Origin: Acanthaster planci
Taxonomy: Eukaryota; Echinodermata; Asteroidea; Valvatida; Acanthasteridae
Reading direction: 5' to 3'
Length of the DNA: 44,217 bases
Assembly: GCF_001949145.1 (NCBI RefSeq)
Contig: NW_019091409.1
Span: forward strand, 960,331-1,004,547
Under the pieces are notes generated by a model that had not been told where the DNA came from, made no database searches, and saw only the letters and a list, made by a program, of their open reading frames with translations. Positions 36,985 to 44,217 of this stretch are shown here, piece after piece. The position numbers were made by a program, and so were the translations under genes. How positions within the stretch are numbered: position 1 is the first letter of the stretch; each line of letters opens with the position of its first letter.

Positions 36985-37071
36985 ATGAACTTTGGTGCGG
37001 GTGGTGAGAGAATAAGTCCATGTGCATCAGATTCGGATCTGCGGTCCCATTCAGAAGAACTCATGAGAACG
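36985..37071 (+). CDS. RGS7: Probable RGS6/7-type linker exon (pre-GGL)
   Basis: The exon is 87 nt, 29 whole codons, phase 0 at both ends: MNFGAGGERISPCAS, then DSDLRSHSEELMRT. The segment SDLRSHS aligns with NDIRSHS, which I remember in the vertebrate RGS7 linker just before the GGL domain; the first half is unlike anything I recall. The acceptor is strong (TTTTTGTGTAATTTTCAG) and the donor is GTAAGA at 37072. The ATG at the first codon is probably fortuitous, although an internal start cannot be excluded. The phase fits the preceding exon (phase 0), and position and order fit the gene. It is less certain than the other exons because linker sequence is poorly conserved; as a multiple of three it could be a cassette exon. 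Confidence 0.78.
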
Positions 37072-39814
37072 GTAAGACTTGTCGCCCATTTTGTAGTTAG
37101 TTCTGAGTCACTTCTGCTTGCTTTAACTGCCTCCAAAACAGTCCAAAATCCTCCTTAATCAAACATTTTGTACATACCCCAGGGGCTCTGGTTAATCCTT
37201 TGTACCTGTTTTCAAGTCGAGCAAAAAGTCCACTACTTACCAGTTCAATCATTGATGATTCTATGTACCAGTATATAAAAAAGAATCAAATATCTGGGAA
37301 ACAATTTTCAATGTTCCTTTTCAATATAAACGATTGAAATATCACCAGACACAAACTTCCAAAAAACCACCCTTCTGTGTACATTCTGGACACCAAAATT
37401 TAGTGTACTTACGTGAAGATTTGTTTCATCATCTTGTTCTGTTCACTCACATTAGAGCCTTCATCACAAGAGTAAAGTTGTGACCAGGAAAAATAATTGT
37501 GAATCTCTGTGGAAAGTGAAAACTTGCCTATCATGCCATGTACAAGTTGATAAGCCCACTTACTTTAGTTGCAAAACGGATTGTTTGAATAATTGGGTTG
37601 AAGCTGTAAGAGTTTCAACTATGTGATTCTGAAAATGAAATATGCATCATTGAAACAGTGAATCCTTGTTCGGTGATAAAATCATGGACAGATCTCTGAT
37701 GACAAACAAAATGGTACAAAATCTCAGCGTTTCTTGTTCAGATTTCCAAAGTCCAATCACATGGCCTTTAACAAATTCTTTGTTACTCATTCGTAACACT
37801 TGATTATACTCTTGCGAATGCATTGGTGTACATAAATGTACATTCTTGATAGTTTGCACTAGTAGCATGATGCCTGTCTTTCAGTATTCAGTCACATATA
37901 GTACAAAATAGTCAGCATGTAAAGTTTAAACTCCGTATTAGACACTTCTTGGATTTCTAACTCCTCACACAAATTATCAGACACTGATTTTTTTTAATTG
38001 AACTGCGGTTGTCCACACTTTAACTCATTTCCTACTCATCGATGTACAAGCCAGGGACTTTTAAAAAAAGGTCAAGTGGAATATATGGCATAATAATTTG
38101 TACTAGCCAGCTAAATTGTCCCGGAAAAAATTTAAAAGGAAAAAAAGGAAAAGTTATCTGCTTTCTTTGAAAAATGATTACTGCTTTCGTTTGAATAGAT
38201 GTATTGTTTGTTGACCCCCCCCCCGTTAACCTGTGCAGTAGCATGAATGCAAGAACTTGCCTGAACTTTCTATGCATGCGTTGTTCAGATTTGACAGGTG
38301 GCTCTTTTTCAACCAAAGCACTGATTTGCCACAGCTGTTCGATGAATGCTTGTCACTTTACCCCCTTTTCTAAAAAGCAAACACAAATATTGCTTTTTGT
38401 GTGGCTCGATCCACTCTGTTAAAAAAAAAAAAATGAGTGACAATTTTTCCATTAGTACTATTCAACTAAGTGTATATATCAGGAACCTACACAAGCACAT
38501 ATTTTCACGCAAGCCCATACTGTAGGGACCTGTTTTCTTCTTGGGTCCACACAAAGACAGTGAGTTTGGCTCACAGCAGCCAGTGTCCCTCAAGCATTGA
38601 TGAAATCGCCCCGGCCGATGGAAATAAATGCGAAAGAATTTGAATTGTCTCAAAATTGTTGTCACGCAACAGCCCGCAATTTCGAAGCATTGCGCATAAG
38701 AAAAACATCCTGCCTGACAAGTTCAAGGCCTTGCGGTATTATCCACGCCCCGAACCTGTGATTGCTAGACCCCTGCAGTCTGACCGAGTGAAAGAAAAGA
38801 AAGAAGCAGGGAGGACAAAAGGACCCCTCCCCCCCGTGCTCATCCAGCCAACGTTTGGCAAATTCTTCTTTCTAATTATTGAATTATTCTCGGCAATATT
38901 TCCACCCTTCTCCTCAGATACATAATATAGATTTTCCTTTTTGCTTTTTTTATTTTTACCATTCTTCAAGGAGAATGTCATTGCATTGAAACCTAAGCTG
39001 ACGTGATGGTGTCTGTTAATCTTGTTTCTGTTGGCTGGGGGAGAAATATCCTGTCCTCTTTGTGTATCATTCCCAGTTTACAGCTGTGATTGCAAAAGGT
39101 TTCATATTTTACAGATTACCTTTCATAATGCTTTCCTGAAGTTTTTGTTTAACATTACTTCATAGGCTGAATAAAAATGGCACTGTCATTGTTTGAATTC
39201 AGTCATCTTTGGTGTGCTTTTTTTTGGGGGGGAGCTGGTGGGTGGATGACCCTCTTTCCTTTTTCAACAAGTCTCTTTTTTTCACAAAGTACCAGAGTTG
39301 CCCTGTCTTTCATGTTCAACCAACATTTCTTAAAGAAGAAAGGAGAGGTATCCCAATTAATTTGAGATTTTTGTGTTTTTAGATGAGATTGCATTGTGGA
39401 AGCTGAAATTGTGACTGAGGTGTGGAATTATTAAATTGGGTTGGTTGGGTCTACAAATGTAGGAAAAAACGTTCTTGTAACTTTCTGAAGAGTGTGCAAA
39501 AACTCTCAAATCCAACTTGACCCTTTCAAAGAGTTGAATGGAAAATATATTTGAAACCCCAAAATTTGTAGTAGGATAGTCCTTCCTAGACATGTTTTTG
39601 AAAATTGCTTCAATTTTTTATTTTTCTTTTGCTTTGTTTATGGTTATTTTTCAGTGGACAAAGCCATTATAACATTTTTCCTATCTCTTTGGGCCGTGTT
39701 TTGTTTTGTTAAATACATCTAGTGTTTCCTTCTTAGACACAGTGGTTGTTTCCCTTTTGAAAAGTCTGGATGAATGTGTTGATGCAGCATGTTTTCTACC
39801 CTGCAGGAAATGTG

Positions 39815-39828
39815 GTTGCCATGGCAAT
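39815..39828. promoter_or_regulatory. RFX/X-box-like palindrome
   Basis: GTTGCCATGGCAAT matches 13 of 14 bases of the symmetric X-box GTTGCCATGGCAAC bound by RFX proteins, which control ciliary and neuronal genes. A second, weaker X-box lies in the 17.6 kb intron at 20905. Binding is inferred only. Confidence 0.4.
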
Positions 39829-40986
39829 GGGCCGTGACGACACGCGCGTTCCTGGCAGCATTCCAGCTGGCAGGTCGTCGTTTGGTGCGCACGGTTCCTC
39901 CCCTGTCCACCACTGCCATGTAACCGTAGTGGCGTGGGCCCCAGTGTTAGGGCATGCCTGCATGGCATGCGTGCATGATGCAGAAGGCTTGGAAACACAC
40001 ACACTCAGTGTGACATAAACCGTACATGTCCCAGTACAACCCTTTTGCTTTTATTCTGTTCAGATACCAGAAAACCCTGGCATCGTTAATTGTCAGAGCC
40101 TTCATGGCTGTAAAAAGGGAGTGGTACACATCACTCAGTTAACATGAGAAAATGCACCTGTTTATTAAATACCAACCTTTTGAAATTCACTTGGGGAGGG
40201 GGTTGTTGGTATGTATTATTGTTGGTAGTTTACCCGCTCTTTATGTTGTTTAATATTTTGCTTTTTGTACAATTCCTGTCAAGTGGACAGCTGCAAACAT
40301 GTTTGAAAAGGAATTCTAGTTTGTAATCATAAAATTACATTTTCACAATATTGAGGCAAATGTAAATGTGAAGCACTTTTCTTGTCGTACCATTCATGAA
40401 TATTTATAGATTTCATACAGTTTATATTCTCAGTCAAACTGCAATTAACCACACAGGTTTTTGTATTTGCAGTATAAAATAAGCATAGCTTTGAATTTGG
40501 ACGCTGCAATTTTTTAAATACACTTTTGCATCTGTACTCTTTCATTATGAAAGGAGAAGCTTTTACCAAAAGAATGCTGTTGTGTTCTGGGCCGGGAAAT
40601 TCTCCGACCCAAATCCTTACATTCAAATACACATACATGTAGTGTTATTGCAATGGTAATATTTCTGCACCAAACATATTTTGAAATTTGAACTAACTGT
40701 GGCATGCCTGGAATTGTCAGCACACTACAGTTCAGCCGTTCCGTAAGAGCAGAATGGAATCTATACTGTCCAGAATAGCTAGGCGAATGTTGTACAATTA
40801 TAGTGGGCATTTTACATGTATGTTGGCTTCATTACATTTACATGTAGAAGGTCTCTGCTGCATTGCGGTAGTATTTTACAATCTGATTGCTTGCTATTTC
40901 TGTAAGTAGGGAAGAGAGGTATTTCATTTCTGCGTTGTCCCTGAAACAGTCTACTTTGCACCATGTCACCAAAGTAATAACATGTT

Positions 40987-41044
40987 GTAATTACATGTAG
41001 GCTACAAGTAGCTAATGCCATTAGGATTACTTACATGTAATTGC
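40987..41044. repeat. Inverted AATTACATGTA pair in a TACATGTA cluster
   Basis: AATTACATGTA (40989-40999) and TACATGTAATT (41032-41042) are exact reverse complements, with one further pair outside a T-G. TACATGTA is itself a palindrome, so part of the pairing is built into the word. Several more copies occur between 40815 and 41115. Confidence 0.5.
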
Positions 41045-42082
41045 ATTGTTGGTATCGGTACTACATGTATTTCGGCTAATGCTGACCAACACTCATGTAC
41101 ATGTACATGTATAAATATGCACCTGCACGCCATTTGCATGACACACTCACATGAACATGTCCTAAGCATGGTATGGTAGCTCAGGCCCCATGGCCACTTC
41201 TTGCCCTGTGTAGTCTTGTTCCCTGACTCCCACTCTGCGGTCCTTTTTCAACCCACAGCCCCTTGACTGACCAACCCTGATCCAATTCTCATCGACGCCG
41301 GAGTATTAAAACAAATTGTAACCATATGCAGTGCACTGTGATGAAAGAAATGAATTAATTTCCCAGTGATTTTTCTGTTGCATTCCCCGGTTGTGTGAGA
41401 GGCCCAGAATGATTTTACTGGCATATACATGCGCATATGCCTCATCCTCACCAGATAATTCTGTCATGGTCGTAATTTCCAGAGTATGTGCAGAATTCTA
41501 TATTTGCTTTAAATATCCCTGAGATCTCTCAGAAAAATAAAGAAACATTCACCAAAAGAATTGGGAGGGAGCCAACCTCAGTCAATTTGTGGGAGTTTTG
41601 AGTACTCTCAGCCCTTTCTGAAGAAATCTCCCCATACTTACTTATTTGTGTCCTGCAAAAAATTAATTTGGTGTTGTCATATTGTATGAAGTAGAATCAG
41701 GGTTTCGGCTGTCAAGCACCATTGCTGTCAAAACATCAATATTTTAATACAATTATGGACTTTAATCCTGAGCAAGTGGCAAGAAAAAAAGGTGTGTTTA
41801 GCACTTCATGAAAAAGTACATGCAAGTGGCTCCAAACTTGTGTGTTTAACTGAAACGTTAGCAGTTATTTCAAATTCGTTAGGCCAAACCCTGTAGAATG
41901 CTGATGATTTCACAAAGTGTGTCAAGAGATTTTCATGTCATACTTTAGAGATTTTTTTCCTGTTTCTCTCGCTTTGGCTTAGAGTTTGTGGGAGAGGAAA
42001 ATAGTTTTCCTTCCGGCAGAGTAACCTAAAGATGCTGTTACGGAATCATTTTTGTCTGATGCAAAGCATTAATTTGATCTGG

Positions 42083-42214
42083 GCGATTCGCAGTAGTGTG
42101 CCTCCAAGAGTTTGCAATGCGTTGGCCAGTCACAACACGTGAAATCTGTTGACGCTTTTCAAATGCATCGGCCAAAGCATTGTGAACTCTTGGAGGCGCA
42201 CTATTGTGAATCGC
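42083..42214 (+). other. Long hairpin (45-bp stem, 42-nt loop), plus-strand RNA compatible
   Basis: Arms 42083-42127 and 42170-42214 oppose each other at 45 positions: 39 Watson-Crick pairs, five G-U pairs (at 42090, 42093, 42099, 42113, 42114) and one G-A mismatch. All five transitions between the arms give G-U in plus-strand RNA, the strand of the host pre-mRNA; in minus-strand RNA each would be an A-C mismatch. Weaker pairing extends on both sides, including one A-C at 42128. A 63-codon minus-strand open frame crosses the element but matches no family I know. It could be a foldback mobile element, an endo-siRNA hairpin or a long miRNA-like precursor. Confidence 0.7.
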
Positions 42215-43261
42215 CTGTATTGTACGCACTGCCTGGCGCGAGGAAGTACCGGTAGAAGGGAATCAAAACTTTCCTAATGGAACACCACAAATGTGCACAA
42301 CAGACTGAGTTATGGGTATTGACATGAAAACTGTTCTTTTTGTTAGCAACCCCTGCATGCTTGTAGTTTTAGTCCTGGGTGCAAGACTAGACTTCACTCA
42401 CTGAAGTAGATTTCATCTATCATTTAACTGCATACCTAGCCCATTCCACTGTGCCTCGGAAGCATGGTCATTTACGTGTTTTTTTTTTTAAGAATGGGCA
42501 ACTCCTTCAGTGTGTCACACCTTTCTGTTTTAAACATAAGTTTAATTGTACCTTGCATTCTTAATCTTACTCATTTGAATGTCACACATTTATTTTGGAT
42601 TGAGAATTGTCAAAGTTTACAGTGTACGTATATTAGACAGAAAATGATCCTAGATTCTTTTGTCAGTTGAAAAATTGGTTCTTACTGAACATCATAAATT
42701 GATATCTTTTTAATGTTAGCTTACAATGTATGTACCACTACCTTAAAGAAATGAATACAGAGACTACTGCAGAGACATATTACATATTAGTGTCAAATTT
42801 ATGATGCCGGTAATTCGCTAGCAATTGGCAGCAAAAAGTATTTGGTTTTTTTTAACTGTCGATAATAAATGGCCGTACGTATTGCCATCTGATTCAGTCC
42901 TAGCAGAAGTCATGAAAACACCTCTGACACTTCGTGTTACCACTCCCCAGAAAATACCTACTCGCAGCGTACACCTTTCAACACACTTCTGATAATTCAA
43001 AACCTTTACGGGTTGGAAAAATTGAAAGTACAGGTCGTGAGTGCAACCTGTGCCTCAAGTTTTCTAAAATATGCCATTCAAACAAACAACATCTTCAGTA
43101 GATATCCGTCTCGCCGATGCTTCTTTTTAAGAAGGATCTTTAAGGATGCTGATTTTCACTTGGAGGGCTTGCAGTATTTCTTCACAGTGATTGAAAGCTC
43201 CCCCTTTGAAAAGGGGCAAAGATGTTGCTCTTGGAGGTTTTCTCCCCAGAAATTGCGTTAA

Positions 43262-44091
43262 CCATTGCTTTCTTTCTCTTTTTGCTTCTCCCTCAACCTT
43301 GACCCTTGACCCCTGATCTTCCCCCTCCCTATTTCCCATTTCTTGATTTAACCCGGTAACAATTCTGCCCTTCATCCCTCTGTCCTGTGTCATCCCTCTG
43401 ACCTTTACTTCCTTTTGCAATCCCCCATTTGCTTGTTGTCTTTGCTTCCTGATCTTTTCTGAATCCCTGCTATTTTTTTTCACTTCAATTTTGTGTGGAT
43501 TGAAACTTTCTCAACTTTTGTGTACATGTATCTGTTTTTGATGTTGTTTTGTTTTAAAACTTTGATGTGACCTTTTCCTGCTGGTCTGATCTCTGTATCA
43601 AAATACACTTGAAACTCGAATGTTTTGGTCTCAATTTTACATCGTATGGCAATTTTTACTTTTTTATTTTTGTGTTTATTTTGCTACTTTACCTCGTTCC
43701 CCTTGTTCATATATTTCTCACTTTTGCTATTCATTGTGTCTGTCTTGGTGCTGTTGTTTGGCTGCCAACCTTGTGATATAACAATGCACCCACACTCCTT
43801 ATCATCCAACCATATTGCATTTTAATGCTGTTTGCACATTGCCGCCTCTGTCATTCACTTATTCCCCAAATTTGTTGTCTTTTCTTTTCACTGCTTTTCA
43901 CTTCCACCCTGCTACACTGCTGCTCCTATCACAATTCCTACCTGTGATCTGTTCAATGCAACACCGTAATTCCATCCATGTCCTGTGCCTTGCACATATA
44001 ACCTATCCTTTCTCGCTGCACTGCTCCTCACTTTAACTGATATCCTTTTCCGTATCATGCATACTTGTATGTTCATTTCTTCCATTTCACT
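43262..44091 (+). other. Pyrimidine-rich intronic tract
   Basis: The plus strand is strongly enriched in C and T over most of this stretch, with few long purine runs, most clearly at 43262-43500 and 43820-44091. It merges into the minisatellite at the right edge and may be a diverged extension of it. It includes TGACCCTTGACCC (43300-43312), a direct repeat of nuclear-receptor half sites with one-base spacing. No coding signal. Confidence 0.6.
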
Positions 44092-44217
44092 TCCCACCAT
44101 CTTGATTCTCCACCATCTTGCCACTCCCAACATCTTGCCCCTCACACCATCTTGCCCCTCACACCATCTTGCCCCTCACACCATCTTGCCCCTCCCACCA
44201 TCTTGCCCCTCCCACCA
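44092..44217 (+). repeat. 17-bp minisatellite, cut by the window edge
   Basis: CATCTTG recurs at 44098, 44114, 44131, 44148, 44165, 44182 and 44199, then CA at 44216: one 16-bp step, then a constant 17-bp period. The unit is CATCTTGCCCCTCACAC, changing to CTCCCAC in the last copies. The array continues past the window, so its length is unknown. Confidence 0.93.

Larger units (their letters stand above)
1..44217 (+). other. RGS7: Internal segment of an R7-family RGS gene (RGS6/RGS7 type)
   Basis: Five exons in order on the plus strand, with matching splice phases (1, 0, 2, 0, 0 at successive exon ends), spell a continuous R7 RGS protein from mid-DEP to the pre-GGL linker. Family knowledge: R7 RGS proteins are GTPase-activating proteins for Gi/o alpha subunits. 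They are obligate partners of G-beta-5 through the GGL domain, are tethered to membranes by R7BP/R9AP-type anchors through DEP/DHEX, and act mainly in neurons. The sequence favours the RGS6/RGS7 branch over RGS9/RGS11, from near-identity to remembered vertebrate RGS6/7 in the [14 protein letters not shown] and [17 protein letters not shown] blocks. In an invertebrate it may be the single ancestor of both, so the symbol is a family label. Neither the start nor the stop codon is in the window, so the gene is cut at both ends by the window and is not broken. Confidence 0.93.
37072..44217 (+). other. 5' part of the following intron (at least 7146 bp)
   Basis: Starts with donor GTAAGA. I looked for a GGL exon (a block like DRHRLKMSKVA) in the forward frames and found none, so the next exon is beyond the window. 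The interval contains a region with C/EBP-like words (about 38650-38700), an RFX-like palindrome (39815-39828), TACATGTA clusters (40990-41115), a 45-bp hairpin (42083-42214), a pyrimidine-rich tract (43262 onward) and a 17-bp minisatellite at the edge. Confidence 0.85.

Noticed and set aside
38656-38925. Open frame with a protein-like stretch (KFKALRYYPRPEPVI)
   Set aside because: No match to the GGL or any R7 segment, no good flanking splice sites in phase, and it runs into low-complexity sequence.
42038-42229. 63-codon minus-strand frame over the long hairpin as a transposase remnant
   Set aside because: No catalytic or DNA-binding motif is recognisable, and the frame is largely explained by the inverted repeat itself.
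43013-43261. Candidate GGL exon near the right end
   Set aside because: The translated peptide lacks the conserved GGL helix residues, and the acceptor-like CTTCAG is followed by a stop codon in one frame and unrelated residues in the others.

Overview
The window is eukaryotic, intron-dominated animal DNA. It carries the middle part of one plus-strand gene, an R7-family regulator of G-protein signalling of the RGS6/RGS7 type. Five coding exons (3263-3421, 6373-6437, 12066-12142, 29724-29880, 36985-37071) have compatible splice phases and GT/AG borders. They total 545 coding bases, about 1.2% of the window. They encode the C-terminal part of the DEP domain, the DHEX region and the start of the linker before the GGL domain. 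The start codon and N-terminal DEP exons lie upstream of base 1. The GGL (G-beta-5 binding) and RGS (catalytic) exons lie beyond base 44217, because I could not find them in the 7.1 kb after the last exon.

The host looks like a marine invertebrate, either a non-vertebrate deuterostome or a lophotrochozoan. The exons match the R7 family closely, but the introns are full of the words TACATGTA and ACCGGTAC, a composition I associate with such genomes. I cannot name the species. No second protein gene, tRNA, rRNA, reverse transcriptase or transposase is supported. The remaining open frames are no longer than chance would give in 44 kb of this composition.

Layout: partial intron (1-3262); DEP exon; 2.95 kb intron; short exon; 5.6 kb intron with three CTCF-like words and a 51-bp tandem repeat; DHEX exon; 17.6 kb intron with several candidate regulatory stretches, a small hairpin and one copy of a dispersed repeat; second DHEX exon; 7.1 kb intron with a miRNA-like or MITE-like hairpin; linker exon; partial intron with a 45-bp hairpin, then a pyrimidine-rich tract running into a 17-bp minisatellite at the right edge.

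The best leads outside the exons are structural: the long RNA-compatible hairpin at 42083-42214, the hairpin at 31432-31519, a foldback element at 11480-11669, paired palindromes at 8180-8261, and a two-copy dispersed repeat with CpG decay in one copy. None is proven functional. All regulatory calls are motif matches made by eye.
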